Shown piece by piece: positions 1 to 9,606 of a DNA stretch of 64,000 nt (its first letter is position 1; each line of letters begins with the position of its first letter). Below the pieces are notes generated by a model. It was given only the letters and a program-made list of their open reading frames with translations. It searched no databases and was not told the DNA's origin. The stretch is from Pseudomonas asiatica (GTDB lineage Bacteria; Pseudomonadota; Gammaproteobacteria; Pseudomonadales; Pseudomonadaceae): assembly GCF_009932335.1 (NCBI RefSeq), contig NZ_BLJF01000001.1, forward strand, positions 372,001 to 436,000, read 5' to 3'. Position numbers and translations under genes: made by a program.

Positions 1-911
1 TCTTCGAGGATGTCTTCCAGGGTGACGATGCCCAGCACTTCGCCGTACTCGTCCACCACCACGCCCAGGCGGCGCTGCTGCTTGTGGAAGTTCAGCAGCT
101 GCATTTGCAGGGGCGTGCTCTCGGGCACGAAATAGGGCTCGTAGCAGGCGCCGAGCAGCATCTCCAGGGTCAGCTCGGCCTTGGGCAGCAGGTGGCTGAT
201 CAGCTTGGTATTGAGGATAGCTTCAACCTGGTTGATGTCGCTGTGGTACACCGGCAGGCGGGTGTGGCGGCTGACGATCAGTTGCTCGATGATGCGTTCG
301 ATCGGCTCGTCGAGGCTGATGCCGTCCACTTCGTTGCGCGGTACCAGGATGTCGTTGACGGTCATCTTGTCCAGTGACTGCAGGCCGTCGAGCAGGCCGT
401 GGCGCGGTGCTTCGTGTTCCTCATCCTCGTCGAATTCGTCGGCTTCCTGCGGGTGCAGGGCCACGGCCGTGGGTTGCACGCGGAACGGACGCAGGATCAG
501 CTTGGCAATGCCATCCAGCAGGCAGGCTAGCGGTTGCAGCAGGGCGAGGGGTACTTTCAGCAGGCTGGTGCCGAGGCTGACGAACGCCTGCGGGTTGCGC
601 CGGGCCAGGCGCCGCGGCAGGTATTCGGCAAATACCAGCAGGACGAGGGTGGCGGCCAACCCGGCCAGCCAGAAGCCGTGCTCGCCGCTATGGCGCTGGC
701 CAAGCAGGCAGGCCAGGCCCAGTACCAGCAGCTTGCCCAGGCTGGCGCACAGCACCAGGGCCTGGGCCGGCAGCACGGGCTGGCCGTCCTCGCCGGTGCG
801 CAGCGTGCCATTGAGTTGCAGGCGGGCGGCGTCCACCGCGGTGAACAGCGCCGACCACAACAGGGCCAGTGCCAGGGTGCCGAATAGCGGTGCGTACGGC
901 AGGGTATCCAT
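1..911 (-). CDS. CNNM/CorC-type membrane protein with CBS pair (3' end cut by window)
   Basis: The reading frame starts at ATG 911-909 and stays open to the window edge, giving at least 303 residues. The first ~110 residues are hydrophobic (DUF21-type transmembrane region). An acidic linker (EADEFDEDEEHE) follows at about 155-166, then two CBS-like segments from about residue 184, with motifs such as DILVPRNEVDG, HTRLPVYHSD and GVVVDEYGEVLG. That is the layout of the HlyC/CorC/CNNM family, proposed Mg2+/Co2+ transport or efflux proteins of the inner membrane. A C-terminal CorC/HlyC domain would lie outside the window. The gene begins 9 bp after the stop of the upstream ypjD-like gene, so the two are probably cotranscribed. 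The substrate is not deducible from the sequence. Confidence 0.88.
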   Translation of the reverse strand, partial: MDTLPYAPLFGTLALALLWSALFTAVDAARLQLNGTLRTGEDGQPVLPAQALVLCASLGKLLVLGLACLLGQRHSGEHGFWLAGLAATLVLLVFAEYLPRRLARRNPQAFVSLGTSLLKVPLALLQPLACLLDGIAKLILRPFRVQPTAVALHPQEADEFDEDEEHEAPRHGLLDGLQSLDKMTVNDILVPRNEVDGISLDEPIERIIEQLIVSRHTRLPVYHSDINQVEAILNTKLISHLLPKAELTLEMLLGACYEPYFVPESTPLQMQLLNFHKQQRRLGVVVDEYGEVLGIVTLEDILE

Positions 912-920
912 GGGCGGCCG

Positions 921-1730
921 TCAGATATGCAGGATGAATTCGCGAACCAGCTTGCTGCCGAAATAGGCCAGCATCAGCAGGCAGAAACCGGCCAGCGTCC
1001 AGCGGATGGCCTTGTGGCCACGCCAGCCCAGGCGGGTACGGCCCCACAGCAGCACGCTGAACACCACCCAGGCGATACAGGCCAGCAGGGTCTTGTGTAC
1101 CAGGTGCTGGGCGAACAGGTTGTCGAGGAACAGCCAACCGGAGATCAGCGACAGCGACAGCAGGCACCAGCCAGCCCAGAGGAAGCCGAACAGCAGGCTT
1201 TCCATGGTTTGCAGCGGCGGGAAGTTGCGGATCAGCCCGGACGGGTGCTTGTTCTTCAGTTGGCGGTCTTGCAGCAGCAACAGCAGGGCCTGGAACACCG
1301 CAATGGTGAACAGCCCATAGGCCAGGATCGACAGCAGGATATGCGCGAGGATGCCCGGCTCTTCGTTGACCAGCGGCACCGTGCCGGGGGGCGCGAACTG
1401 GGCCAGCAGCGCGGTCACCGCGCCCAGCGGGAACAGCAGCACCAGCAGGTTTTCCACGGGTATGCGCAAGCAGGCCAGCAGGGTCAGGGCGATGACGGCC
1501 ACCGCGATCAGGCTGGCGGCACTGAAGAAGTCCAGGCTCAGGCCCAGCGGGGTGATCAGCTGGAAGAACAGCGCACCGGCCTGGGCGAGTACCGCGAAGG
1601 TACCCAGCAGGGCAAGCAGGCGCTTGTCGGCCTTGCGGTTCTGGGCAAGGTAAGAGCCCTGGTAGATGGCCGCTGCTATATATAGGCCGGCGGCGATCAG
1701 GTTGGGGATGAGGCTGGGTGAGGAGAACAT
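921..1730 (-). CDS. ypjD: CcsA/YpjD-like inner-membrane protein (cytochrome c assembly family)
   Basis: A 269-residue protein that is almost entirely hydrophobic, with about eight likely membrane spans. It matches the YpjD subgroup of the CcsA/CcmC cytochrome c assembly family. Family membership suggests a link to heme handling, but YpjD itself has no firmly established function. The ATG at 1730 is preceded on the minus strand by a purine-rich stretch. It is transcribed away from ffh and is followed 9 bp later by the CBS-domain gene. In other Pseudomonas this gene also lies divergent to ffh, which supports the call. Confidence 0.88.
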   Translation of the reverse strand: MFSSPSLIPNLIAAGLYIAAAIYQGSYLAQNRKADKRLLALLGTFAVLAQAGALFFQLITPLGLSLDFFSAASLIAVAVIALTLLACLRIPVENLLVLLFPLGAVTALLAQFAPPGTVPLVNEEPGILAHILLSILAYGLFTIAVFQALLLLLQDRQLKNKHPSGLIRNFPPLQTMESLLFGFLWAGWCLLSLSLISGWLFLDNLFAQHLVHKTLLACIAWVVFSVLLWGRTRLGWRGHKAIRWTLAGFCLLMLAYFGSKLVREFILHI

Positions 1731-1812
1731 AAGTCCTGGTTGGCGAGCCTTAAAGAGACGGAGTTTGGCATAGATCGCGCTGGTCTAGGAAGACTGGCAG
1801 ACTGCGGTGCGG

Positions 1813-1904
1813 CATTCGCGGGCGCGCCCGCTCCCACAGGGATCGCGCCGCTCTTCAGGATGGTGATGTTCCTGTGGGAGCAGGTTCACCCGCGAAGAGG
1901 CCGG
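1813..1904. repeat. REP pair (BIME), gcgggc...gcccgc type
   Basis: Two oppositely oriented copies of the P. putida-type REP (cgcgggcgcgcccgctccca on the left; the complement of gtgggagcaggttcacccgc on the right) face each other across about 28 bp. Transcribed, each copy folds into a hairpin. Confidence 0.8.
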
Positions 1905-1963
1905 CACAGCCACCGAATATCTACCCGGCCGCCAGCAAGGTGTGCGCCGCCGCCGCACTTCGC

Positions 1964-1969
1964 TATAAT
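1964..1969 (+). promoter_or_regulatory. Candidate -10 box of ffh promoter
   Basis: A perfect TATAAT lies 86 bp upstream of the ffh ATG, just after the REP pair. No convincing -35 hexamer is visible at 17 bp spacing, so this rests on the -10 alone. Confidence 0.45.
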
Positions 1970-2054
1970 CGCCGCCTTGCTGTGTCCGGCGGGTATGCAT
2001 TCCCCCCTGGGCGCCTGACAAACCTCGGCTTTTACTGGGCCTGAAAGGATCACC

Positions 2055-3431
2055 ATGTTCGAAAACCTGACCGACCGCCTGTCACAGACGCTGCGCCATG
2101 TCACCGGCAAGGCCAAGCTGACCGAAGACAACATCAAGGACACGCTGCGCGAAGTGCGCATGGCCCTGCTCGAGGCCGACGTTGCCCTGCCGGTGGTCAA
2201 GGATTTCGTCAACAGCGTCAAGGACCGTGCAGTCGGCACCGAAGTGTCGCGCAGCCTGACCCCAGGCCAGGCGTTCGTGAAGATCGTCCAGGCCGAGCTG
2301 GAAAGCCTGATGGGCGCGGCCAACGAAGACCTCGCACTGAACGCCGCTCCGCCAGCCGTGGTGTTGATGGCCGGCTTGCAGGGTGCCGGTAAGACCACCA
2401 CCGCCGGCAAGCTGGCGCGCTTCCTCAAGGAGCGCAAGAAAAAGAGCGTGATGGTGGTGTCCGCCGACGTCTACCGCCCGGCGGCGATCAAGCAGCTGGA
2501 AACCCTGGCCAACGACATCGGCGTAACCTTCTTCCCGTCCGACATCAGCCAGAAGCCGGTGGCCATCGCTGAAGCGGCCATCCGCGAAGCCAAGCTGAAG
2601 TTCATCGACGTGGTCATCGTCGACACCGCCGGCCGTCTGCACATCGACGCCGACATGATGGACGAGATCAAGGCGCTGCATGCCGCGGTCAAGCCGATCG
2701 AGACCCTGTTCGTGGTCGACGCCATGACCGGCCAGGACGCGGCCAACACCGCCAAGGCCTTTGGCGAGGCGCTGCCGCTGACCGGCGTGGTGCTGACCAA
2801 GGTCGACGGTGACGCCCGTGGCGGTGCCGCGCTGTCGGTGCGTGCCATCACCGGCAAGCCGATCAAGTTCATCGGTATGGGCGAGAAGACCGAAGCCCTC
2901 GAACCGTTCCACCCCGACCGCGTCGCCTCGCGCATCCTCGGCATGGGTGACGTGCTCAGCCTGATCGAGCAGGCCGAGCAGAACATCGACAAGGCCAAGG
3001 CCGACAAGCTGGCCAAGAAGCTGAAGAAGGGCAAGGGCTTCGATCTCGAAGACTTCCGTGACCAGCTGCAGCAGATGAAGAACATGGGCGGCCTCGGCGG
3101 CCTGATGGACAAGCTACCGAGCATCGGCGGGGTCAACCTGTCGCAGATGGGCAACGCCCAGGGCGCCGCCGAGAAGCAGTTCAAGCAGATGGAAGCGATC
3201 ATCAACTCCATGACCCCGGCCGAGCGCCGTGATCCGGAGCTGATCAGCGGCTCGCGCAAGCGCCGCATTGCCATCGGTTCCGGCACCCAGGTGCAGGACG
3301 TCGGCCGCCTGATCAAGCAGCACAAGCAAATGCAGAAGATGATGAAGAAATTCTCCGCCAAGGGCGGCATGGCCAAGATGATGCGCGGCCTTGGCGGGAT
3401 GCTGCCGGGCGGCGGCATGCCGAAGCTGTAA
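2055..3431 (+). CDS. ffh: Signal recognition particle protein Ffh
   Basis: A 458-residue protein, the standard Ffh length. Ffh is the SRP54-type GTPase that binds 4.5S RNA and signal sequences and delivers ribosomes to FtsY at the inner membrane. The N domain is followed by the G domain with P-loop [15 protein letters not shown] (about residue 101), DTAGRLHID and [13 protein letters not shown]. The methionine-rich M domain ends in [25 protein letters not shown] and a glycine/methionine tail. The start follows the ribosome-binding sequence aaagga. It stands alone, upstream of the rpsP operon, with its own candidate promoter. Confidence 0.98.
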   Translation: MFENLTDRLSQTLRHVTGKAKLTEDNIKDTLREVRMALLEADVALPVVKDFVNSVKDRAVGTEVSRSLTPGQAFVKIVQAELESLMGAANEDLALNAAPPAVVLMAGLQGAGKTTTAGKLARFLKERKKKSVMVVSADVYRPAAIKQLETLANDIGVTFFPSDISQKPVAIAEAAIREAKLKFIDVVIVDTAGRLHIDADMMDEIKALHAAVKPIETLFVVDAMTGQDAANTAKAFGEALPLTGVVLTKVDGDARGGAALSVRAITGKPIKFIGMGEKTEALEPFHPDRVASRILGMGDVLSLIEQAEQNIDKAKADKLAKKLKKGKGFDLEDFRDQLQQMKNMGGLGGLMDKLPSIGGVNLSQMGNAQGAAEKQFKQMEAIINSMTPAERRDPELISGSRKRRIAIGSGTQVQDVGRLIKQHKQMQKMMKKFSAKGGMAKMMRGLGGMLPGGGMPKL

Positions 3432-3445
3432 CCCCTATTCCGGGG

Positions 3446-3467
3446 GCCTGCCGTTTGTCCGGCAGGC
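3446..3467 (+). other. GC-rich hairpin after ffh
   Basis: gcctgccg and its near-perfect complement cggcaggc flank a short loop 15 bp after the ffh stop. There is no T-run, so it may be a pause, RNA-stability or Rho-assisted structure rather than an intrinsic terminator. Confidence 0.4.
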
Positions 3468-3690
3468 GCCCAGAACCCCCGCCGTGGCGGGGCAATGGCC
3501 GCGGATTTCGCGGCTCAACCGGCAGATCTGGACGGCAGGGCAGGGCCTTGCCGAAAAAGTCATTTGCAAATGTCCGTGTATTCCCCGAGAATATGCGGCC
3601 TTTTGGGCACCCGTGTGCCTATTTGGCATTCAGATTTGCAGTACCAGCTGCTGTATCAACTGCAGCACCGACTATAGGAACGATGTTCAC

Positions 3691-3942
3691 ATGGTAACCA
3701 TTCGTCTGGCCCGTGGCGGCTCGAAAAAGCGCCCATTCTACCACCTGACCGTGACCAACTCGCGTAACGCCCGTGACGGCCGTTTCGTTGAGCGCGTAGG
3801 TTTCTTCAACCCGATCGCTGCTGGCGCCGAAGTCAAGCTGTCGGTCAACCAAGAGCGCGTCAACTACTGGCTGAGCCAGGGTGCACAGCCGTCTGAGCGC
3901 GTTGCTCAGCTGCTGAAGGACGCTGCCAAGGCTGCTGCCTGA
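3691..3942 (+). CDS. rpsP: 30S ribosomal protein S16
   Basis: An 83-residue protein beginning [17 protein letters not shown], the canonical S16 N-terminus. S16 is needed for assembly of the 30S body. The open frame extends upstream, but the ATG at 3691, preceded by a purine-rich aggaacgat sequence, gives the family length exactly. First gene of the conserved rpsP-rimM-trmD-rplS operon; only 5 bp separate its stop from rimM. Confidence 0.98.
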   Translation: MVTIRLARGGSKKRPFYHLTVTNSRNARDGRFVERVGFFNPIAAGAEVKLSVNQERVNYWLSQGAQPSERVAQLLKDAAKAAA

Positions 3943-3947
3943 GTAGT

Positions 3948-4484
3948 ATGAACGCGACGCCAGAAAAGGCTGACGACCTCATCGTCGTTGGCAAGATTTT
4001 TTCGGTTCACGGCGTTCGCGGCGAGGTGAAGGTGTATTCCTTTACCGATCCGATTGAAAACCTGTTGGATTATCCGCGCTGGACGCTTCGGCACGAAGGC
4101 AAGGTAAAGCAGGTCGAGCTGGTCAACGGTCGTGGCTCCCAGAAGGGCCTGGTCGTGAAGCTGAAAGGCCTCGATGATCGCGATGAAGCCCGTCTTCTGA
4201 GCGGTTACGAAATCTGCATTCCGCGGAGCCTTTTGCCCAACCTGGCTGCTGACGAGTACTACTGGTACCAGTTGGTCGGCCTGAAGGTCATCAACCAGGA
4301 CGAACAACTGTTCGGCAAGGTCGATCACCTGTTGGAGACCGGTGCGAACGATGTAATGGTGGTCAAGCCCTGCGCAGGCAGCCTGGATGATCGCGAGCGT
4401 CTGTTGCCCTATACGGCGCAATGCGTGCTCGACGTCGACCTGGAAGCAGGCGTGATGCGGGTTGAATGGGACGCGGACTTCTAA
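3948..4484 (+). CDS. rimM: Ribosome maturation factor RimM
   Basis: A 178-residue protein with the RimM N-terminal beta-barrel (IFSVHGVRGEVKVYSFTD) and a C-terminal PRC-barrel domain that includes the YYWYQLVGLKV motif. RimM binds S19 and helps mature the 30S head. Second gene of the operon, 3 bp from trmD, so translation is probably coupled. Confidence 0.98.
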   Translation: MNATPEKADDLIVVGKIFSVHGVRGEVKVYSFTDPIENLLDYPRWTLRHEGKVKQVELVNGRGSQKGLVVKLKGLDDRDEARLLSGYEICIPRSLLPNLAADEYYWYQLVGLKVINQDEQLFGKVDHLLETGANDVMVVKPCAGSLDDRERLLPYTAQCVLDVDLEAGVMRVEWDADF

Positions 4485-4487
4485 ACG

Positions 4488-5240
4488 ATGGGTAACCTTC
4501 GCGTAGACGTCATCACGTTGTTCCCCGAGATGTTCTCGGCCATCACGGAGTACGGCATTACCAGCCGCGCGGTGAAACAGGGGTTGCTTCAGGTGACTTG
4601 CTGGAACCCGCGGGACTACACCACAGATCGTCACCACACGGTGGATGATCGGCCGTTTGGCGGTGGTCCGGGCATGGTGATGAAAATCAAGCCTCTGGAA
4701 GACGCCCTGGTTAGCGCCAGGCAAGCGACCGGAGCAGCGGCGAAGGTGATCTACCTTTCGCCACAAGGCCGCAAGCTGACTCAGCAGGCGGTCAAAGGCC
4801 TGGCCGAACAGGAATCGTTGATCCTGATCGCCGGTCGTTATGAAGGCATCGACGAGCGCTTTATCGAGGCTCATGTCGATGAGGAGTGGTCGATTGGCGA
4901 CTATGTGCTTTCCGGTGGCGAGCTGCCGGCCATGGTACTGATCGATGCGGTTACACGGCTGCTGCCCGGAGCTTTAGGGCATGTGGACTCGGCGGAAGAA
5001 GATTCCTTCACCGACGGTCTGCTCGATTGCCCGCACTACACCCGACCTGAGGTGTATGCGGATCAGCGTGTTCCCGACGTGTTGCTAAGTGGCAACCATG
5101 CACACATCCGGCGTTGGAGAATGAAGCAGTCCCTTGGTAGGACCTTCGAACGACGCGCCGATCTTCTGGAAAGTCGCTCGCTTTCTGGAGAAGAGAAGAA
5201 GCTGCTCGAGGAATATCTCCGCGAGCGGGACGATAGTTAA
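4488..5240 (+). CDS. trmD: tRNA (guanine-N1)-methyltransferase TrmD
   Basis: A 250-residue SPOUT methyltransferase. It uses S-adenosylmethionine to methylate G37 of tRNAs and so prevents +1 frameshifting. Visible motifs are [10 protein letters not shown] at the N-terminus, [12 protein letters not shown], the knotted SAM-binding segment [11 protein letters not shown], and [15 protein letters not shown]. The length and operon position (between rimM and rplS) are typical. It functionally complements prfB in this window, where +1 frameshifting is instead programmed. Confidence 0.98.
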   Translation: MGNLRVDVITLFPEMFSAITEYGITSRAVKQGLLQVTCWNPRDYTTDRHHTVDDRPFGGGPGMVMKIKPLEDALVSARQATGAAAKVIYLSPQGRKLTQQAVKGLAEQESLILIAGRYEGIDERFIEAHVDEEWSIGDYVLSGGELPAMVLIDAVTRLLPGALGHVDSAEEDSFTDGLLDCPHYTRPEVYADQRVPDVLLSGNHAHIRRWRMKQSLGRTFERRADLLESRSLSGEEKKLLEEYLRERDDS

Positions 5241-5282
5241 ACGTATCGATGGTGGATCACGTATCCATCTTAGGAGCACAGC

Positions 5283-5633
5283 ATGACCAACAAGATCATC
5301 CAGCAGCTCGAAGCCGAGCAGATGAGCAAGGAAATCCCGACCTTCGCACCAGGCGACACCGTTGTCGTTCAGGTTAAAGTGAAGGAAGGTGAGCGTTCCC
5401 GTCTGCAGGCGTTCGAAGGCGTCGTTATCGCCAAGCGTAACCGCGGTCTGAACAGCGCCTTCACCGTGCGCAAGATCTCCAGCGGCGTTGGCGTAGAGCG
5501 TACCTTCCAGACCTACAGCCCGCAAATCGACAGCCTGGCCGTGAAACGTCGTGGTGACGTGCGTAAAGCCAAACTGTACTACCTGCGCGACCTGTCCGGC
5601 AAAGCCGCTCGCATCAAGGAAAAACTGTCCTGA
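5283..5633 (+). CDS. rplS: 50S ribosomal protein L19
   Basis: A 116-residue protein with the L19 signatures [16 protein letters not shown] and [14 protein letters not shown]19 sits at the 30S-50S interface. Last gene of the rpsP operon; an aggagc ribosome-binding site precedes the ATG and an intrinsic terminator follows 36 bp after the stop. Confidence 0.98.
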   Translation: MTNKIIQQLEAEQMSKEIPTFAPGDTVVVQVKVKEGERSRLQAFEGVVIAKRNRGLNSAFTVRKISSGVGVERTFQTYSPQIDSLAVKRRGDVRKAKLYYLRDLSGKAARIKEKLS

Positions 5634-5669
5634 GTGCAGTTTGCCCGGTGGCCGAGGCCGCCTAGCGAG

Positions 5670-5697
5670 AAAAAAGCAGCCTTCGGGCTGCTTTTTT
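5670..5697 (+). terminator. Intrinsic terminator of the rpsP-rplS operon
   Basis: The perfect stem aaaaagcagcc / ggctgctttttt with a ttcg tetraloop is followed by a T-run. The A-run on the 5' side makes it potentially bidirectional. Confidence 0.92.
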
Positions 5698-5726
5698 GCG
5701 TTTTGACCCCCGAAGATGTGATTGCC

Positions 5727-6134
5727 ATGACTACCCGAGAGCAGGAAATCCTGCGCCGCACCGAGCTGTCGGTGACCCGCGTGACCAAGGCGGTGTTCCC
5801 CAACACCACCAACCACCACAACACCCTGTTCGGCGGCACCGCCCTGGCCTGGATGGACGAAGTGTCGTTCATTGCTGCCACGCGCTTCTGCCGCCTGCCA
5901 CTGGTGACCGTGTCCACTGACCGCATCGACTTCAAGCACCCGATCCCGGCGGGCTCGATCGTCGAGCTGGTGGGGACGGTCATCAAGGTGGGTAATACCA
6001 GCTTGCAGGTGCAGGTGGATGTGTTCGTCGAGAACATGTACCTGGATGGGCGCGAGCGAGCGATTCACGGGGTGTTCAGCTTCGTCGCCATCGACGAGGA
6101 CAAGCGGCCGGTGCCGGTTATGCCCCAGGCCTGA
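5727..6134 (+). CDS. Acyl-CoA thioesterase, hotdog fold (YciA-like)
   Basis: A 135-residue single-hotdog protein. The frame is open from 5634, but the ATG at 5727 lies after the rplS terminator and gives a normal family length. The segment HNTLFGGTALAWMDEVSF is the characteristic YciA/BACH-type active-site helix region. Such enzymes hydrolyse acyl-CoA to free acid and CoA. DRIDFKHPIPAGS and the C-terminal beta-strands complete the fold. The exact chain-length specificity cannot be read from the sequence. Confidence 0.9.
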   Translation: MTTREQEILRRTELSVTRVTKAVFPNTTNHHNTLFGGTALAWMDEVSFIAATRFCRLPLVTVSTDRIDFKHPIPAGSIVELVGTVIKVGNTSLQVQVDVFVENMYLDGRERAIHGVFSFVAIDEDKRPVPVMPQA

Positions 6135-6159
6135 GCCCATCCTGGGCCTGACGCGGCCC

Positions 6160-6271
6160 CTGTAGGAGCGGCCTTGTGTCGCGATGGGCTGCACAGCAGC
6201 CCCAAGATGGTACAGCCCTTGGAATCCTGGGGCTGCTGTGCAGCCCATCGCGACACAAGGCCGCTCCTACA
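6160..6271. repeat. REP pair (BIME), gtaggagcggccttgtgtcg type
   Basis: A left arm reading gtaggagcggccttgtgtcg followed by cgatgggctgcacagcagcc, and its nearly exact complement on the right, are separated by about 23 bp. The arms of about 45 bp are close to perfect, making this one of the best-preserved palindromes in the window. Confidence 0.88.
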
Positions 6272-6366
6272 AGGCCCGCGTCAGCTGCCCAAGCCCCTGA
6301 TTGGGCACGACAACTTGTCAGCTGCTGTGAAACACTAGCCCCACCTCCAACACCCAGCAGCCCCGA

Positions 6367-7263
6367 ATGCCCGCCCTAGACCACCCCCTGATCGACCAGT
6401 TCCTCGACGCCCTGTGGCTTGAAAAGGGCCTGTCCGACAACACCCGCATGTCCTACCGCAGCGACCTGGCCCTGTTCAACGGCTGGTTGCAGGAACACGG
6501 CGTCAGCTTGCCCGATGCCGGTCGCGACCTGATTCTCGACCACCTGGCCTGGCGCCTCGACCAAGGCTACAAGCCGCGCTCCACGGCACGCTTCCTGTCC
6601 GGCCTGCGCGGTTTCTTCCGCTACCTGCTGCGGGAAAAGCTGGTGGCCATCGACCCGACCCTGCAAGTCGACATGCCGCAACTGGGCAAGCCGCTGCCCA
6701 AGTCGTTGTCCGAAGCCGACGTCGAAGCCTTGCTGCAGGCCCCGGACCTGAGCGAAGCCATTGGCCAGCGTGACCGCGCCATGCTCGAAGTCCTCTACGC
6801 CTGCGGCCTGCGGGTCACCGAACTGGTCAGCCTGGCCCTCGATCAGGTCAACCTGCGCCAGGGCGTGCTGCGGGTGATGGGCAAGGGCAGCAAGGAGCGC
6901 CTGGTGCCCATGGGCGAAGAGGCGGTGCTTTGGTTGCAACGCTACCTGCGCGATGGCCGCGCCGAACTGCTCAATGGCCGCCCCAGCGATGTCTTGTTCC
7001 CCAGCCAGCGTGGCGAGCAGATGACCCGCCAGACCTTCTGGCATCGCATCAAGCATCATGCGCGGGTCGCCGGTATCGACAAACCGCTGTCGCCGCATAC
7101 CCTGCGCCATGCCTTCGCTACTCATCTGCTCAACCATGGTGCCGACCTTCGCGTGGTGCAGATGCTGCTGGGCCATAGTGACCTTTCGACCACGCAGATC
7201 TACACCCATGTCGCCAAGGCCCGCCTGCAGCAATTGCATGCCCAGCACCACCCGCGTGGATGA
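6367..7263 (+). CDS. xerD: Site-specific tyrosine recombinase XerD
   Basis: A 298-residue tyrosine recombinase that with XerC resolves chromosome dimers at dif under FtsK control. An N-terminal SAM-like core-binding domain precedes a catalytic domain with R149 (YACGLRVTEL), H244-x-x-R247 (HTLRHAFATHLL), and nucleophile Y279 within STTQIYTHV. Full length, with all catalytic residues in place. It is the housekeeping enzyme: there are no att-like sites or island genes beside it. Confidence 0.97.
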   Translation: MPALDHPLIDQFLDALWLEKGLSDNTRMSYRSDLALFNGWLQEHGVSLPDAGRDLILDHLAWRLDQGYKPRSTARFLSGLRGFFRYLLREKLVAIDPTLQVDMPQLGKPLPKSLSEADVEALLQAPDLSEAIGQRDRAMLEVLYACGLRVTELVSLALDQVNLRQGVLRVMGKGSKERLVPMGEEAVLWLQRYLRDGRAELLNGRPSDVLFPSQRGEQMTRQTFWHRIKHHARVAGIDKPLSPHTLRHAFATHLLNHGADLRVVQMLLGHSDLSTTQIYTHVAKARLQQLHAQHHPRG

Positions 7264-7416
7264 ATGTTTTTCATGTTCCGCCGACTGGTCCTTGCAAGGC
7301 CCTTCACTGGCGGTGTGATGTGGTAGGCTTGAGCGGTTTGCACCAAGGGCCGCACGGTCACCGCGTATTTTCCGCAGGTGGCGCCCTCCGGCCCCTGTCC
7401 GCCTTCAGGAGTTCCC

Positions 7417-8160
7417 ATGCGCGTGACCCAGTTTTTCGCCGCCGCCGCGTTGGCGCTGGCCAGTACCTTTGCCGCTGCCGCGGCAACCGATAGCAATGCT
7501 GCTGCCGAGCAGGCCATCCGTAAGTCATTGCAGAACCTCGAGCTGGAAGTGCCCGTCGAAAGCGTGGCCAGCAGCCCGGTCAGTGGCCTGTATGAAGTCA
7601 AGCTGCAGGGCGGCCGCGTGCTGTATGCCAGCGGCGACGGCCAGTTCGTGATGCAGGGCTACCTGTTCCAGATCCAGGACGGCAAGCCGGTCAACCTCAC
7701 CGAGAAGACCGAGCGCCTGGGCATTGCCAAGCTCATCAACGGCATTCCAGCCGCCGAGATGGTGGTTTATCCTGCCAAAGGCGAGACCAAGTCGCACATC
7801 ACCGTGTTCACCGACACCACCTGCCCGTACTGCCACAAGCTGCACGCCGAGGTGCCCGAGCTCAACCGCCGCGGTATCGAAGTGCGCTATGTCGCCTTCC
7901 CGCGTCAGGGCCTCGGTTCGTCGGGTGACCAGCAGTTGCAGGCCGTCTGGTGTTCCAGCGACCGCCGTGCGGCGATGGACAAGATGGTCGAGGGTGAGGA
8001 AATCAAGGCCGCCAAGTGCGCCAACCCGGTCAGCAAGCAGTTCCAGCTGGGCCAGTCGATCGGCGTCAACGGCACGCCGGCGATCGTCCTTGAAAGCGGC
8101 CAGGTCATTCCGGGCTACCAGCCGGCACCGCAGGTCGCCAAGCTGGCATTGGCCAAGTAA
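7417..8160 (+). CDS. dsbC: Periplasmic thiol:disulfide interchange protein DsbC
   Basis: A 247-residue protein starting with a signal peptide (MRVTQFFAAAALALASTFAAAAA). It has a DsbC dimerisation domain and a thioredoxin-like domain with active site C136-P-Y-C139. DsbC isomerises wrong disulfides in the periplasm and is kept reduced by DsbD. The ATG at 7417 is chosen over the upstream 7378 because aggag lies 5 bp before it and the signal peptide starts there. It lies between xerD and hom, as in other Pseudomonas. Confidence 0.96.
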   Translation: MRVTQFFAAAALALASTFAAAAATDSNAAAEQAIRKSLQNLELEVPVESVASSPVSGLYEVKLQGGRVLYASGDGQFVMQGYLFQIQDGKPVNLTEKTERLGIAKLINGIPAAEMVVYPAKGETKSHITVFTDTTCPYCHKLHAEVPELNRRGIEVRYVAFPRQGLGSSGDQQLQAVWCSSDRRAAMDKMVEGEEIKAAKCANPVSKQFQLGQSIGVNGTPAIVLESGQVIPGYQPAPQVAKLALAK

Positions 8161-8243
8161 TCCAATTCAGTACGCCGTCGTCATGGGGTGACGGCATGTT
8201 TCACGGTCGGCATAGGTGCCGGCCGTTCAATGGGGAGTTCACA

Positions 8244-9548
8244 GTGAAACCGGTCAAAGTAGGCATCTGTGGGTTGGGGACCGTCGGTGGCGGAACCTTC
8301 AATGTACTTCAGCGCAACGCCGAGGAGATCGCCCGCCGTGCCGGGCGCGGTATTGAAGTGGCACAGATTGCCATGCGCTCGCAGAACCCGAACTGCCAGA
8401 TTACCGGTACCCCCATTACCGCTGATGTGTTCGAAGTTGCGAGCAACCCGGAGATCGACATTGTCATCGAGCTGATCGGTGGCTACACCGTGGCCCGCGA
8501 ACTGGTGCTCAAGGCCATCGAAAACGGCAAGCACGTGGTCACCGCCAACAAGGCGCTGATTGCCGTGCACGGCAACGAAATCTTCGCCAAGGCCCGCGAG
8601 AAGGGCGTGATCGTCGCCTTCGAAGCGGCCGTGGCCGGTGGCATCCCGGTGATCAAGGCCATCCGCGAAGGCCTGTCGGCCAACCACATCAACTGGCTGG
8701 CCGGCATCATTAACGGCACCGGCAACTTCATCCTCACCGAAATGCGTGAGAAGGGCCGCGCCTTCCCGGACGTGCTGGCCGAAGCCCAGGCGCTGGGTTA
8801 CGCCGAAGCCGACCCGACCTTCGACGTTGAAGGCATCGATGCCGCGCACAAGCTGACCATCCTGGCCTCGATCGCTTTCGGCATCCCGCTGCAATTCGAC
8901 AAGGCCTACACCGAAGGCATCACCCAGCTGACCACTGCTGACGTGAACTATGCCGAGGCCCTGGGCTACCGCATCAAGCACCTGGGTGTGGCCCGCCGCA
9001 CTGCCGAAGGTATCGAGCTGCGCGTACACCCGACGCTGATCCCGGCCGACCGCCTGATCGCCAACGTCAACGGCGTGATGAACGCCGTCATGGTCAACGG
9101 CGACGCTGCCGGCTCCACCCTGTACTACGGCGCCGGTGCCGGCATGGAGCCTACCGCTTCGTCGGTGGTCGGTGATCTGGTGGATGTGGTCCGTGCCATG
9201 ACCTCCGACCCGGAAAACCGCGTACCGCACCTGGCCTTCCAGCCGGATTCGCTGTCGGCCCACCCGATCCTGCCGATCGAAGCCTGCGAAAGTGCCTACT
9301 ACCTGCGCATCCAGGCCAAGGATCACCCTGGCGTACTGGCCCAGGTGGCCAGCATCCTCTCGGAGCGTGGCATCAACATCGAGTCGATCATGCAGAAGGA
9401 AGCCGAGGAACAGGACGGCCTGGTGCCGATGATCCTGCTGACCCATCGCGTGGTCGAGCAGCGCATCAACGACGCCATCGTCGCCCTGGAAGCCCTGCAG
9501 GACGTCATCGGCAAGGTCGTGCGCATTCGCGTCGAGCAGCTCAACTAA
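8244..9548 (+). CDS. hom: Homoserine dehydrogenase
   Basis: A 434-residue enzyme reducing aspartate semialdehyde to homoserine, the branch point to threonine and methionine. The N-terminal Rossmann motif GICGLGTVGGGT is followed by the catalytic domain (NKALIAVHG, GIINGTGNF, EADPTFDVEG). A C-terminal ACT regulatory domain (DHPGVLAQVASILSERG) is typically used for threonine feedback. The GTG at 8244 is preferred over the upstream frame extension because ggggag lies 6 bp upstream and the Rossmann strand begins immediately. thrC follows 58 bp downstream. Confidence 0.97.
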   Translation: MKPVKVGICGLGTVGGGTFNVLQRNAEEIARRAGRGIEVAQIAMRSQNPNCQITGTPITADVFEVASNPEIDIVIELIGGYTVARELVLKAIENGKHVVTANKALIAVHGNEIFAKAREKGVIVAFEAAVAGGIPVIKAIREGLSANHINWLAGIINGTGNFILTEMREKGRAFPDVLAEAQALGYAEADPTFDVEGIDAAHKLTILASIAFGIPLQFDKAYTEGITQLTTADVNYAEALGYRIKHLGVARRTAEGIELRVHPTLIPADRLIANVNGVMNAVMVNGDAAGSTLYYGAGAGMEPTASSVVGDLVDVVRAMTSDPENRVPHLAFQPDSLSAHPILPIEACESAYYLRIQAKDHPGVLAQVASILSERGINIESIMQKEAEEQDGLVPMILLTHRVVEQRINDAIVALEALQDVIGKVVRIRVEQLN

Positions 9549-9560
9549 CAATAGTGCCGT

Positions 9561-9580
9561 GGGGCCGCCAGCGCGGCCCC
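9561..9580 (+). other. GC hairpin between hom and thrC
   Basis: ggggccgc-cagc-gcggcccc, a perfect 8-bp stem, occupies the short hom-thrC spacer. No T-run follows, so it probably modulates rather than ends transcription. Confidence 0.45.
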
Positions 9581-9606
9581 GGCCCCAGTATCGAAGGTTT
9601 GCACCC

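Larger units (their letters stand above)
1731..2054. other. Divergent ypjD/ffh intergenic region
   Basis: This 324-bp gap contains a REP pair (about 1813-1904) and the ffh promoter region with a TATAAT box at 1964-1969. No credible coding sequence is present; the short ORFs here read through the REP pair. Confidence 0.7.

Noticed and set aside
6367..7263. Phage or island integrase
   Set aside because: Full-length XerD with Tyr279 in housekeeping synteny (next to dsbC-hom-thrC). No att duplication or mobile cargo beside it.
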